Source: Proteromonas lacertae (Eukaryota; Sar; Bigyra; Opalinata; Proteromonadidae). From it: a stretch of 64,000 nucleotides of DNA. Of this stretch, positions 49,415 through 61,742 are shown in pieces (position 1 is the first letter of the stretch; every line of letters begins with the position of its first letter). The DNA is taken from contig NGBS01000596.1 in NCBI GenBank assembly GCA_002245135.1, forward strand, positions 62,001-126,000, given 5' to 3'. The translations under genes and the position numbers were made by a program. A model generated the notes under the pieces. The model was not told the origin of the DNA. It was given only the letters and a program-made list of their open reading frames with translations, and did not search any database.

Positions 49415-50826
49415 TTATCTAATTCTTTCATAGAACAAAACATATGCATTTTCGCTTATTATTTCATCCTCTTTGCATTTTTCAACAATTTTGTCATTAT
49501 AGCAATACCACTGTCTATCAAAATTATGTGCTTTTGATACATAATGTCCAGAATTAATATTACCATAATGTTCCTATATAATGAGAATTATATTTATAGA
49601 TTTATATACTGATATAGCAAAGAGTTTATATTTACTAGAATTTCCTGGAAAGTACTTAGATAGACTTAATTTAAGTGGATAATGAACCAAAGTGTTTATT
49701 TTGTTTCCACCTGTATAGAATATACTATATTCTCTATATTCAAATCTTTTCAAGTAAAAATTCAATTAAAGGAATGAATAGATTAATTTAAAAAAATGAT
49801 ATATGAAATATTAGTATTTTTGGTAAAGATAAAATCTCACTTGATTTAGTTGCACTTCTTTTCTCATTACATTTTGAACAAAGCCATTCATCTTTAATAT
49901 TCTCTTTCTCGAAATACTCATCTAAACAGCTGTACAGTGTAATTCTATTATTATTCATAATGTTATATTTTTCATAAGATTCATCAAAGATAATCATATC
50001 ATTGATTGGATTGAAGTTTTTCATTTTCTCATAATACAATTCAATATTCATTATATTCATATCATTAGGGTTTGTAGATATATTTTTTATCATTTCTTTT
50101 TGATTATCGAATAAAGTCATAATGAATTGTAACACTTTTTCTGTCTATTTATAATAATATAACTAAATATAAATATTAATACTTCACAATAGGGAACATA
50201 GCTTGGATATAAATAAATATATTGCTCATTTACACAACTAAAGAAATTCAAAAAAGTATAATTTTTGCAATAATGAAAATTACTATTATTTATTGTATTA
50301 GGAATTGGTTGAAAAGCAGATTCATTCAACTGCAAATCATCTGGTTGAATTGAAAATAACACGTTTGGAGATTCATTTCCATTATTATTATTATCATCAA
50401 TATTATCCAACTCTAAATCATTAAAATCGTCACTATCAATTCTATTAAATAAATACAACTCAAAATTATATAAATCTTGTGGTAAACTATCAACATTATG
50501 TGAATCATAAATGTATTTATTAACGACACATGGATAGAATATCTTATTCTTATCAATATTATATTCTTGACAAAATTCATCTATGATTGAATCAATGCTA
50601 TTCGCTAATGTCTTTAAAATGAAATAAGTAGGTGGTATGATATTAGTTGAATAATAGATGATTCTTATATAATGATATTCTTTTGGAATTGAAAGTGAAA
50701 AATATAAAAATGTTTCACTTGATTCACTTGTACTACTACAAACATCACATTTTATTATCGATTTTAGTTTACTTCTAAATAAGTATTGGATTATTGTTAA
50801 CTTTTCTTCTTCTTTTTCCTATATTA

Positions 50827-50872
<46 letters not shown>

Positions 50873-52238
50873 GATAAACAGTTCATATTGCTTTAATGCA
50901 TCATCTAAAGTGTTCAGAATATAATCCATAAACTCACTTGTGTCGTGTTGATTATTATCATCAAAATCAGGAACTATTGAAATAAATGACTTTCTAAACT
51001 TGTTTATATCAATATATCTTTTAGTTGGTTTATAAATTTTTATTAAAAATTGAATAAATCTATTGATTAAATATATATAATATGATTATATTTTCATACT
51101 CGTTTAAAAAAACACAATATTTTTCATTTATTAAACTATCAACTCCAATTCTATCAACAAAAAAATCAACTAAATCTTTAGAATGACACAAGCACTGTAA
51201 CATTGAATTCATGTAACATGTATTGCCGATATTTGTAATACCAACAGCGCCAGATGTAAATATACTAGCATCTTCATTATCCTCCTCCTCCTCCTCATCA
51301 TCATCATCATCAACATATGATTTCTTATTATAATTATCCAATATTATTTCATCTGGATTGATATTGGGTATTAAATTGTTATATTCGTTGTTCACTATAT
51401 ATATATATATATATATATAAGTATAAATACAAGAAAAATGAATATTCTCATCATTAATCTTTACATCATAAGCTGAATAAGGTGGTTCACATATTTGTAT
51501 AGATAATTTATCATCAACTTTCTATTTGATTATGTAATATATATATATACATCATAGATAGTTGCTTCTTTCCATTGATCTCCTTCATAATACATTATAT
51601 AATCATAAATATTGATATTTTTATTAACAGGAGGAGTATAATATGAATAATTCTTTATTCTTACATTTATATCTGATTTGTTACTATAACATAAATAATA
51701 TTTCAATTTAATAATATTATACAATTCATATTCCCTTCTATCATAAGTACACTTAAATGTTAACGAATTATTATTAACATTCATTAATACACCAACATAC
51801 CAACAATTACCTAATTTTATATCATATTTATGTTGTATTTGTAAGGATAAATTATTCATTTCATTTTCATTTGTGAAATCAACTATTATTGCATTATATT
51901 GAATTCCATTTGGATGGTATGCAGTTTCTGGTTCTAAAAGATTGGATTTACGAAAATAGAGATGATTTGGTGAAAGTTTAAACTGCAAACTATAAAGAAA
52001 ATAATAACACAAAATAACAACTATACATTCTACTTAATATTGTGATAATTTGATTCATTGTGTAAGAAGGATGAAGAAATATTGATGTTTCTTTTTTTAT
52101 TATTTCATTATTAATTCGTAAGTATATCTCTGTTAAATGTGGGTTTATGTATGCTTGAATTAATTTTGAATCTTCATCAATATATGTTATATAACCAATA
52201 TATGCTTTAATAGGTTTTAAGAAATATTCACTAAGCAT
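49415..52238 (-). CDS. Ubiquitin-specific protease (USP) with N-terminal Tudor-like region
   Basis: Cysteine protease that removes ubiquitin. Nine exons; seven GT-AG introns (51976-52012 region 37 nt, 29 nt near 51530, 51395-51430, 51060-51099, 50819-50869, 50145-50182, 49574-49609) plus one AT-AC intron (49754-49802) give exactly 835 residues. The Cys box near residue 306 is [29 protein letters not shown] is the next USP motif. Zinc pairs IKCDVCSS and WLCSKC follow, then LPKILIFH joined to LKRFEYRE across the AT-AC intron. The His box is [12 protein letters not shown] and the end YVLFYERIR. All catalytic residues are present. Residues 1-230 look like two or three small beta-barrels (Tudor-like: [31 protein letters not shown]). 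The frame is open a few codons upstream of the chosen ATG, so another first exon is possible. A (TA)n tract fills the 51-nt intron. Confidence 0.92.
49754..49802 (-). other. U12-type AT-AC intron inside the USP gene
   Basis: The coding frame runs IFH, then a 49-nt stretch with stops, then LKRF, the invariant USP line I-x-H-L-K-R-F. The stretch begins ATATCATTTTT (U12 AT-AC donor consensus ATATCCTTT) and ends TTTTTAC. It contains TTCCTTTAAT ending about 10 nt before the AC, close to the U12 branch consensus TTCCTTAAC. There is no GT anywhere in the stretch, so no GT-AG solution keeps the conserved sequence. With it removed the full gene is an exact multiple of three. All other USP introns are GTAT...TAG. 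Confidence 0.85.
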
Positions 52239-52647
52239 ATTATATAGTTCTTCTGAGCAAAAATGAGAGTTATTCTATTTTAAAAAATATGACATTCTAA
52301 TATACTTTTAAATTAATTAAAAATACACTATTCGATATATTTTCAGTTTTTATTTTCTATAAACAGTAGAGTAAAACAAATATACCTCATGAAAATTAGT
52401 TGTAACAATATTCTTGTGCTGAACTATAGACTCAAACCAATCATTCTCAATAACATAACTATTTCATATAAATAACCATACCACAAAATACATTTTATCA
52501 CATAGATTGAATTTCGTATGCCTATCCATCCACTTTAGCACATCGATTTGATTTGAAGTGAGAATAGGCTCATTTTTATTCATCTATGAAGGATAAAGAG
52601 AATATGGTAAAACGGGTGTTTGAAAAAACTACGAAAAATAATTCAAA
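52239..52647. other. Divergent spacer, 409 bp
   Basis: Lies between the USP gene (minus) and the DCAF13 gene (plus). The first ~40 bases beside the USP ATG are open in the USP frame up to an AG that could be an acceptor, so part may be an unrecognised first exon. Otherwise AT-rich with no recognisable feature. Confidence 0.4.
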
Positions 52648-54171
52648 ATGAAAATTAAAGTCATTTCTCGTAATGAAGAAGAGTTTACTAAGGAAAGAAA
52701 ATTAGATACTTTAAAAGTATTCCGTAATCTTAACCCAGTTGAACATCCATTTGAACGAGCAAGAGAAGTATTAATTTTCATATTATCGAAATAATAGTAT
52801 ACTCGTGCTTTAAATGCTGTAAAATTGGACAAGATATTTGCAAAGCCATTTATAGGTGCTTTAGAAGGACATTCAGATGGAATTAACTGTTTATCATCAA
52901 ATCCAAAGAGTTTAGTATATTATACATTCGTTATAAATCTTAAATATATAAATAGGTTGCAATGTTTTCTGGATCATGTGATGGTGAGATTAGAGTGTGG
53001 GATTTGCCTTTACGTAAAACAATGTGGAGAGCTCATAGTCATGCAGGTTTTGTGCGTGGATTAGTAATAGATCAAACAGGTGAAAACCTATTTACTTGCG
53101 GTGATGATAAAACAATAAAGATGTATAAGACATATTTAAATATCGATGGAACAGTTCAATCACTCAATGAAGATCCAGAACCAAATATGATTTGGTATGG
53201 AAAATCACCATTTACGTATAAATTATTAATTTTCTAAATAATTATAGTGGAATCGATCACTGTTGGCAAAATGATTTATTTATAACATGTAGTAAGACAG
53301 TAGATGTATGGAGTCACATGCATAATACTCCAATACAGACATTTAAGTGGGGTGATGATACAGTCACTTCTGTTAAATATAATCCTAGTGATCCTAATAT
53401 AGTATGCAGTACTAGTTATGATAGAGGTATTGCACTCTATGATGTATAGATTATTTTAAATTATTATACAATTATAGTTAAGAAGTGGTATACCCATTCA
53501 TAAAGTCATTTTACAAATGTGTACTAACTGTATTGCATGGAATCCGATGGAGCCTATGAATTTTACAGCCGCTAATGAAGATACTAACTTATATACCTTT
53601 GATATGAGAAAATTAGCATCTGCTTCTGTTGTACATAAAGATCATATCCAAGCAGTGATGTCTGTAAGCTATTCTCCTACAGGACAAGAATTTGTTACAG
53701 GATCTTATGATAGAACTATTAGATTGTTTGACAGATGGAGTGGAAGGTCTAAAGAAGTATATCATGATAGAAGAATGCAGAAAGTATTCAGTGTTAGCTT
53801 CAGTAGCGATGCACAATATGTATTGAGTGGTTCTGAAGATACTGATATAAGAATTTGGAAAGCTAAAGCTTCTAAGTCTTTAGGATATAAAGTACACAGA
53901 GAAAAGGAGAAATTGGAGTATTTAGACCAATTGAAACAGAGATATAAGCATATGCCTGAAATTAGAAGAATTATGAAGTATATAATCATTCACTCTATTC
54001 ATTAATAGTCATCGTCATTTACCTAAAGCTATAATAACTGCAAATAGAAGAAATGTAAAACACACTCTATCAGTAAAGAGGAAGTTTGAGAATAGAATGA
54101 AGCATTCTAAGAAAGGAACAGTGGTGCCAATCCCAGAAAAGACAAAGTCAATAGTGACACAAGTCGAATAA
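52648..54171 (+). CDS. DCAF13: Sof1/DCAF13 WD-repeat small-subunit processome protein
   Basis: WD40 protein of the SSU processome (U3 snoRNP), needed for 18S rRNA maturation; in animals also a CUL4 adaptor. Six exons with introns 52768-52797, 52915-52955, 53216-53247, 53444-53477 and 53978-54008 give exactly 451 residues, the family length. Family landmarks are the start MKIKVISRNEEEF, HPFERAREYTRALNAVKLD, then SGSCDGEIRVWDLPLRKTMW, AHSHAGFVRGLVIDQTGENL and NCIAWNPMEPMNFTAANEDT. The C-terminus has YRHRHLPK-like NHRHLPKAI and the basic nucleolar tail KRKFENRMKHSKKG. All seven repeats are recognisable. Nothing is unusual in the sequence. Confidence 0.95.
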
Positions 54172-54378
54172 TTTTTCTTTATATTTTATTTTCTTTGTTG
54201 TTCAATGTGTACTTGTTTTTTGATATAATGCAGTTTATATACAAGACATGTATGATAAAAAACCTAAAAAGAGAGTCAAGCCAACTTGATAAAACCGAAC
54301 ATCAAATAGTATTTGATAATCAAAGAAAAATATAACTATACGCACAATTTGCATTAATCTGCAGTCAGATCAAAAAAA

Positions 54379-55166
54379 ATGGTCAATTCAATCAACAAAA
54401 AGAGAAAGTTTTGCACTGATGGTGTATTCTATGCTGAACTTAACGAAGTATAATATCAAAGTCACTTATAACTCTTTTCTTTACTCCAATTCACATTTAT
54501 AATCGATATATTTATTTTAAATAGTTCTTATTAAGAGAATTAGGTCCAGATGGTTATGCTGGTGTTGAAGTTCGTAGAACTCCAATGAAGACTGAAGTTG
54601 TTATTAGTGCAACTCAACCAGCTAAAATCATGGGAGAAAAAAGTCAAAGACTCCGTGAATTAACCTCCATCATCCAAAAACGTTTCAATTTCGCTCCAGA
54701 AAGTGTTGAATTATTTATTGAACGTGTTAACTACCGTGGATTATGTGCTGATGTACAAGCTGAATCTATTCACTATAAATTAATGGCTGGTTTAGCAGTA
54801 AGAAGAGCTTGTTATGGTGTAATTAGATACATTATGGATGCTGGTGCTAAGGGTTGTGAAGTTATAATCTCTGGTAAATTACGTGCCCAAAGAGCTAAAG
54901 CTATGAAATTCAGAGAAGGTTATATGGTTAAATCAGGTTATTCTTGTGTAGAATTTGTAGATGTAGCCATCAGACATGCTAAGATGAGACAAGGAGTATT
55001 AGGAATTAAAGTTAAAATCATGAAGCCATACGATCCTCATGGAAAATTAGGACCAAAGAAACAATTAGCTGATGTAGTGACAATCTTAGATCCAAAAGAA
55101 GATGGTTTACCAAGCCAAGAACAAGAAAGAAGAAGATACCCAAGAAGAGATGAAGTAAGTGCTTAA
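54379..55166 (+). CDS. RPS3: 40S ribosomal protein S3 (uS3)
   Basis: Core small-subunit protein at the mRNA entry channel. Two exons; the intron (54448-54524, 77 nt) is longer than nearly all others here. Exact length is 236 residues, close to 243 in man. The type II KH domain is present ([20 protein letters not shown]) and the second domain is [23 protein letters not shown]. Local codon choice is richer in C-ending codons than in neighbours, as expected for a highly expressed gene. The C-terminus ends in a basic, Arg-rich stretch ([11 protein letters not shown]). Start is [20 protein letters not shown]. Confidence 0.97.
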
Positions 55167-55436
55167 AAATGTAGATTTTTAAATAAAATAAACGACTGCA
55201 GAATCAAAATATAAAAATGCATTTTGTTTCTTAAAAAATATGGGGGAAATACTATATAAACAAAAAATACAATAAACATAATATCTAATTTAGTAATTTA
55301 ATGGAAATACGTTATTTTACTTGTATAGTAGTGAATAACAAACCTCCAATCAACAAAATATAAATATAAAAAATAAATAATATCTCTATTTAACATTACG
55401 GAATTCTTCTAAAATATCTTTCTTAATTTCTATTGA

Positions 55437-58400
55437 TCATTTTAATTTTATCATCCCTATTGATGAAAATGTTTCAAAGAATGATTTTAATAATGATTTG
55501 TTTATATCTTCTTTTAAAGTAATTGATAATTCGTCTAAATTCTCAAACACTTCTTTGTTTTCTATCATTAATCTCAATTCATCTTCATTTAACTCATTTC
55601 CGAATAAATTGATCTTTCTTAATGGATTATAATCTTTTAACCTTTCTATTAACAATTTTAATCCCATTTCACTCATACCAATATCTATTTCAAATTATAT
55701 AACATTATGATATTGATTAAATAATACTTGATAAATTTAATTCTTTATCATAATCTCTATCTAAATATATCTCGACAAATTTATCAATATTCCTACATAT
55801 TATCTCTATTCCTTTATTTTTAATTGAATTATTTGCTATTGAAATATACTTTGATTCTTTTGGTAATGAATCTGTCAATTCTTTCAATCCTTTATAAGTA
55901 ATGTGATTATTGGATAAATCTAACTTTTTATAATCAATCTGTTTTATTAATGCAATTTGAGAGTCATTAATATTCATATCTATTTCATAATACAGTTAGA
56001 ATTAATACTTGAAAAATCATATTCTTTATTATAACCCTCACTTTTCTTTTTAATGCAATAATCCAAATAATATTTAAATTCTTCATTTGTCCATGATATA
56101 CATTTCATTTCGATAAACGGATATTCTTCTTTTGCTAATGATTTTGAACAAATTGATTTTAATCCCTTCATTCTGATATTATTCCCTTTTAAATTAATTG
56201 ATTCGCATTTTTCACTTGATCCTATCTTGCTTGCCAATTGTATTACACCTTCATCATCTATTGAGATATTGCTCAAATCTATTTCATTTATAAATCTTGA
56301 TATTAGCACTTTTAAATCATTTAATAACAATTTCAATCCATTATTACCTATTGGATTATCTGTTTTATAATACTAAATTATATATATATCCATACGATGA
56401 ATTAATAATGTTATAATAAAATCTATTTCTTTCAAATAATCCATCAAGTATTTTATTCCATCTGAATTGATATTATTGTCACTAATATCAAGTATAATCT
56501 TTTTTGTATTTCTTCTATTTCTAAAACAGTTAGTAAGTCCTTTCAATAAATATTCTACTCCGATTGATGATAAACCCATTTCTATTGCATATTACATAAT
56601 CAATATACTTGAGCATTGTATTTTAATACCCCAAAACTCATCATCCAATAATAAATGTAAGTTTGGAGATAATATTCTTATTCCTAAATCTCCTATAAGA
56701 TTTCCATATAATTCAAGATGCTCAAGCTTTGAAAATAAAGATAAATTGTTAATCAGTATTTCTATACTCTTATAAGTCAGTTTATTATCTAAATAATAAA
56801 AAAAAATATATCAATCTATACCACTCAAATCTAACATTACTATATTTTTACACTCTTTTCCTCTTACTGAAATGGAGGATTTGAAGAATACATCATCTAC
56901 TTCACTATTACTTAGACTAATTCCTTTATCTATATATTCTTCTATATATTTCTCTATGCTTGGTATATCTGTATCTATCAGTAATTCTTTATTTTCATTA
57001 AAATCAAAATCTGTTTTTGCAATAGGAAATTTGGAGAATAAAGCTTTTAATCCTTTTGAATGAATATTTCTGTTTTCTTTAATATCTATTCTCTCAATAT
57101 TTGGATATTTATATAACTCTTCTGATAATAGTATCACTGATTCATCATCTAAATTCATTCTTCGAAGATTCAAAATATTCCATTGGTTGATTAATAAATG
57201 TATATAAGGAAGTAACAGCTTGAAGCCTTTTGTACCAATTGGATTAGCTATTTCACATTAATATATAAAAAGAATAATAAATACGAGAAAGGTTTAGACG
57301 TTTTAATCTCATGAGCGGCATAGATTTAACAAACGATTCAACAAAACGATAAGTAATATTACACTTATAAAAAACTAATACCTGTAGATTGGATAGTTGT
57401 GAAAAATATTGACCTAATGATGACTGCTGTTTTATTGGAATTACTATTTCATCTGATTTGTTGCCTAAATGAATATAAAAAGATTTAAAACATACCAAAA
57501 TGGAGTTCTTTTGGATTAATTGGTTTAAATATTCTTAAGAAAAACTTCATTCCTCTTTCACAGGAACAAAAACATTCTGAATTAATATAATTTTTTTCTT
57601 CATCTTTATCAGTATATATATTAAACACCATTTCATCTAAATAACATTCTTTTTCACTCTTTTTACAATTGTGACATATTTGAAATTTCAGCTCATCTTG
57701 TATTGATTTATCTTCTTTGTATGTTTTCATCATCAACAACATCGATAATACTCTTTCATTTGTTTTGTCATTATAGCTATCTATCAAATTATCTCGAACT
57801 GCTATTCATTTATTATAAATATATTATATATACTTTCATAATTGTTATACTGAAAATAATAGTGTAATTGAACATCAAATGGGAATGTTTTTATCACATA
57901 ATCATTATTGAATATTATCTCTTTTCTTTCTTTATACATCATTAGATTATTATCATCATCTTTCAATATTTCACCCATTTTTATCATTTCTTTTCTCAAC
58001 TCTTTTAAGCTAATTCTATCTTCACTATTCACTTTAAACATTCTTTCTATCATCTCTTTCATAGAATTGTCACATTCTACATCAACACTGAATTTACATC
58101 TCATGATATTATTCAGAGTTTTTATCATATTATCATCTTCATTAAATGGTAATTTCTTGTTTATCATTTCATATAATATACATCCAATTGACCAAATTAC
58201 ACTTCTCTCGTTACACTCTAATCCAGTCAATTCTTCAGGGCTTTTAAAACACATATCATATAAACTCATTTCTTCTTCTTTTCTCAAATCATTCAAGAAT
58301 AAATCACATACTTTCAGATTGTAATTATTACAATATACCACATTAGAACTCTTTAAATTACCAACCAATATATCATACTCAGTCAATATCGTTAAAACAT

Positions 58401-58793
58401 CACATATTGAACTAATCATACCACAAATATCATCGCCTGATAAGGATTTAATGTGAATTATCTCCTCCAAATCTATCTCATAATAATCTCGTGATATTAT
58501 CATATATTCATCATTATTAATCAGATGAACTGTTTTAGAATTATGTAAACAATAGTTCAACAACAACGAGTTTTTCTCTAAGAATTTCAATATTTTCTTT
58601 TCATTAATCCTAGAAATATTTAGGATTTTGAGTAATTTAGTATGATTTTCATATCGAATAACAAAATTAATTTCTCTATTACCCTTTTCAACTCTTTCTA
58701 TTATCTAAGTAAATAAAATTAATGAAATACCTCAGTATTAGATGGTGATATTGAGCATAAAATATCAATCTCATAAGATTTAAAGAATTTCAT
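55437..58793 (-). CDS. Intact pseudokinase-LRR fusion protein (copy B)
   Basis: Ten exons and nine introns (26-43 nt) give exactly 1,020 residues with no frame change. Residues about 1-330 form a kinase-like fold: ISRDYYEIDLEEIIHIKSLS, then ILVGNLKSSNVVYCNNYNLK and KVCDLFLNDLRKEEE, with SVIWSIGCILYEMINKKLPF in the C-lobe. The HRD site is VGN (no catalytic Asp), the DFG site is CDLF, and no P-loop is visible, so it should not phosphorylate. Residues about 330-1020 are ribonuclease-inhibitor-type repeats (NKLTYKSIEILINNL, DNNINSDGIKYLMD, NNHITYKGLKELTDSL). Broken copy A has the same layout at 25893-29214. No membrane span, so a soluble receptor-like scaffold is possible. Function is unknown; architecture is solid. 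Confidence 0.85.
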
Positions 58794-58841
58794 TTTTCAA
58801 ACTAGTTTGATGTTTCAAAATATTTAGTCGTTTCATGATGT

Positions 58842-58870
58842 CAGTTTGATTAGTTTATTTTTCATAACAG
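58842..58870. repeat. 29-bp direct repeat, copy 1
   Basis: Starts CAGTTTGATTAGTTTA and ends TTCATAACAG. An exact copy lies at 59118-59146 in the same orientation. Copy 1 lies about 50 bp upstream of the pseudokinase-LRR start. Similar AT-rich blocks on either side hint that a longer stretch was duplicated and has drifted. Confidence 0.8.
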
Positions 58871-59117
58871 TCTTAATCATTTTTCATGATAAATATTACA
58901 CAATTTAATTAATCATTCCATAATCCTTTATTTGATTATAATTTCAATTTCTAAGTAATATTCATATCTACATCTTCATTATTCCAGAATGAAAGACTGC
59001 TAATTAGTCATTATTATACTATATACCGGTTTCAACAACTCAGATTGTATTTATCTTTAAAATTACTTTACTCAACTTTACGATAAACATTTCACAAATA
59101 TAATTAATTAGTAATTT

Positions 59118-59146
59118 CAGTTTGATTAGTTTATTTTTCATAACAG
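59118..59146. repeat. 29-bp direct repeat, copy 2
   Basis: Exact second copy of 58842-58870, ending only four bases before the ATG of the RanBP2-finger gene, so it is that gene's proximal promoter or 5' UTR. The rest of the 357-bp divergent spacer 58794-59150 shows nothing else recognisable. Confidence 0.8.
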
Positions 59147-59150
59147 AATA

Positions 59151-60900
59151 ATGAATACTTTATCACCATCTAGAAAACCATTATTTACTAATGATCATTA
59201 TCCTTCTAAACCTTCAGTATCAAACCCTTCCTTGATTTCTTTAATGAATAATGGTGATGATATAACTAAATTTGATTCAGATATAATTCCAACATATAAT
59301 TATACAAGTGAATCGCCATGTATAAAGCCATATGTAGAACCTCCCAAAACAATAGCTGAAGTATTTCCTTATATTATCTGTATAATTACTAATAGATGAA
59401 AGAAGAGGATGAAGACAAATTTTTAGAAGACTTTCTACACAATGGGTATAAATTTCTACAATTATTCCTGTATTTAGTCAAGAGTTATTATCAAGAACAA
59501 AAGACATTCCCTACAAATTAATGTGTCAAGAGCCCAAATCAAAAAGAGCATTGTACGAACAACGTGAAGATTATGAAGATTCAGCTGGTGATAATACTGA
59601 TGAATGGGAATGTCCAGCATGTACATACCTTAATCCATCAAGTCAAAAAATCTGCGACATATGTGGTACAAATCGACCATCTAGGAGAAGTGTAGGTGCA
59701 AGTGACAGTGAATGGAGAAGTAAATTGCACGTCGGAAGTGTAATAGATGCTCAAGATATGAGAGGTCAATGGTACAAAAGTATAATCATCAATGAAAAAG
59801 ACAATAAATTTGTAGTTGTTCATTTCTTAGGTTGGAAATCAGATTGTGATGAATTAATAAGTTTAGACAGTCCAAGACTTGCCAGATTAACATCACATTT
59901 AAATGAATATGCTCCACTGTTTGATTCTATGGGTTATGAGTTAAATAATGGTTGTAGAAGATTATCTAGTTTATTAACTTTGAGTAAACAAAGATTTAAT
60001 AGAAATAGTTTATCAAAACAACTACAACAACAACAACAGTTTGTGTTAGATGCTACTGTATATATGAAATTACCATTTCAGAATACTTTAAAATATTATA
60101 TTGGTAAAATCATTAAAGTACATAATAAAGAATTAGTTGATATTGAAATAGAAAAAATGAAATTGAGTTATGTTAAAACAAGTAATTTGAAATTAGTTGT
60201 ACCAAAAGGTGAAGAAATTGCTCCACAAGATGTGAAAGTGATAAATAATTTATTATTTAAACAAAATATAGGTGTTTCTAGTAATAATAATAATATTCAT
60301 ATTATTAATAATGCTAGAAGAAGAGAAAGTGTTAATTTAAATATGATGAGTAATAAAAACAAGCCAAAAAGATATTTGTTTAATGGAAATAGTGAAGTTA
60401 ATACGATTTTAAATGAATTTGTCAGTGAATTTCGACCATATAATTCTTCATTATTCTCTAAAGGACAAACTAATAATTCATCTTCTTCTTCTAATAATAA
60501 TAATAATAACCTCAGTTCTGGTGATAGAGAAATAGGCAGTTCATCTTCAGCTAATCTTTTGAGATATGAAAATTTCTTCCAGAATATTCTTGCAATAAGT
60601 AATGGTGGTTTGAGTAATGTTGATGATGAACTCACCTTCCATCATGCTCCCTTCGAATATGAGCCTTACGAAGATAGAGATTGGATAAATGACTTAGATG
60701 TAGGAAATATGATCGATTATAAGAGTAAAGAGAATATATGGTATGAAGCTACTATAATAGATATTAATGAGAGTGGTATGAAGATTAAATATAATAATGA
60801 TAAGGAAGAATGGGTTAATAAAGAGAGTAACAGAATTACTGTTCATGGATATCATAGGAATAAATATGGTCAAAAAGAAGAGAGATGTGCTGCTCAATAA
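59151..60900 (+). CDS. RanBP2-type zinc finger protein with Tudor-like domains
   Basis: Three exons (introns 59361-59395 and 59446-59477) give exactly 560 residues. One RanBP2/Npl4 zinc finger (about residues 130-155) reads WECPACTYLNPSSQKICDIC; such fingers bind ubiquitin or RNA. Right after it a chromo-barrel/Tudor-knot-like unit reads LHVGSVIDAQDMRGQWYKSI then VVHFLGWKSDCDELI. A second beta unit lies near 290-340 (DATVYMKLPFQNTLKYYIGK), and a third at the end (VGNMIDYKSKENIWYEATII). Between them are Asn/Ser runs. The third unit (KENIWYEATIIDINESGMKI) resembles the [11 protein letters not shown] piece of the USP at 49415-52238, so both may use the same reader fold in a ubiquitin pathway; that link is inference. 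No orthologue named. Confidence 0.75.
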
Positions 60901-60951
60901 ATAATACACACAAGAATAAATAGAAAATATTATTAATTCTTAATTATTTTC

Positions 60952-61533
60952 TTATTCTATTGATATATAGTCGAATTTAGATTCAAAACCACCTTCTTTA
61001 GCACTAGCACAAAACAATCCAATCTTTATTTCACTTCCATCTGGAATGTGTAAATGACAAATTCTTAATTGTTGCCATTTATCAGTTTCTTTTTCACGAG
61101 CATAGACATAGAAGTCCTTACCTTTTCTTTCAATCTTTAAATACATCTCTGCATCTTTAGTATGTGTTTCTTGAATAGACCAATCAGAATAACCAAAATT
61201 TGTTACAACTGCACCAATATCAGTAATTTCACCTTGATCATATTCAATTGGCGCTTTTAACCAAAATTCTTCTGAATAATACACAAATAAGCCTGTTTGA
61301 TCAAATTGAGAGTGTGGCTTGAATGAACAATGAGTTTCCATTGAAAAATCTCCCAATTTCTTTGTAATTAAAGCATGACCATTATTCAATTGAAAACCGA
61401 AACCAGTCTTCTGCCAGAAATCTGTTTCAGATGCAGTTTTAGTGATTAGAGAACCATCCTTGAAAGACACTGATGGAGGTTCATTCATCCATTCGAACTC
61501 TTTAGGGATAGCTGATGAGAATTGGTACTTCAT
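60952..61533 (-). CDS. DUF1349 / ConA-like beta-sandwich protein, copy 1
   Basis: Single-exon gene of 193 residues. The start MKYQFSSAIPKEFEWMNEPP and motifs TASETDFWQKTGFGF, GDFSMETHCSF, DQTGLFVYYSEEFWLKAPIE, VVTNFGYSDWS, DGSEIKIGLFCASAKEGGFE and a final FDYISIE are those of the DUF1349 family (concanavalin A-like fold, sometimes called regulation-of-enolase protein 1). Its biochemical role is unsettled; carbohydrate binding is the usual guess. No signal peptide, so cytosolic. It shares about half its residues with the copy at 63085-63666, and the OYE gene lies between them. Absence of introns, in an intron-rich region, would fit arrival by transfer from a prokaryote, but short genes here often lack introns. 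Confidence 0.85.
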   Translation of the reverse strand: MKYQFSSAIPKEFEWMNEPPSVSFKDGSLITKTASETDFWQKTGFGFQLNNGHALITKKLGDFSMETHCSFKPHSQFDQTGLFVYYSEEFWLKAPIEYDQGEITDIGAVVTNFGYSDWSIQETHTKDAEMYLKIERKGKDFYVYAREKETDKWQQLRICHLHIPDGSEIKIGLFCASAKEGGFESKFDYISIE

Positions 61534-61742
61534 AGTAAATCGTCAAGATTTTCAAACTATAGGCTTGATGACTGTGTTTTTGTAAACTTCAATAACATGT
61601 GTATTTTAACATAAAAAGTATTTAAATATTAATGAATAGTTTGTTATAATACCAATTTATATTGAAATATTTAATTCATCAAAAAATACAGTAAAATAAC
61701 ACAAATATTATTAAGAGAATATTTTCAGATATTATAAGTCTT

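Noticed and set aside
50831-50869. Long TA repeat
   Set aside because: Simple microsatellite filling a 51-nt USP intron; (AT)n and (ATT)n tracts fill many introns here and carry no further structure.
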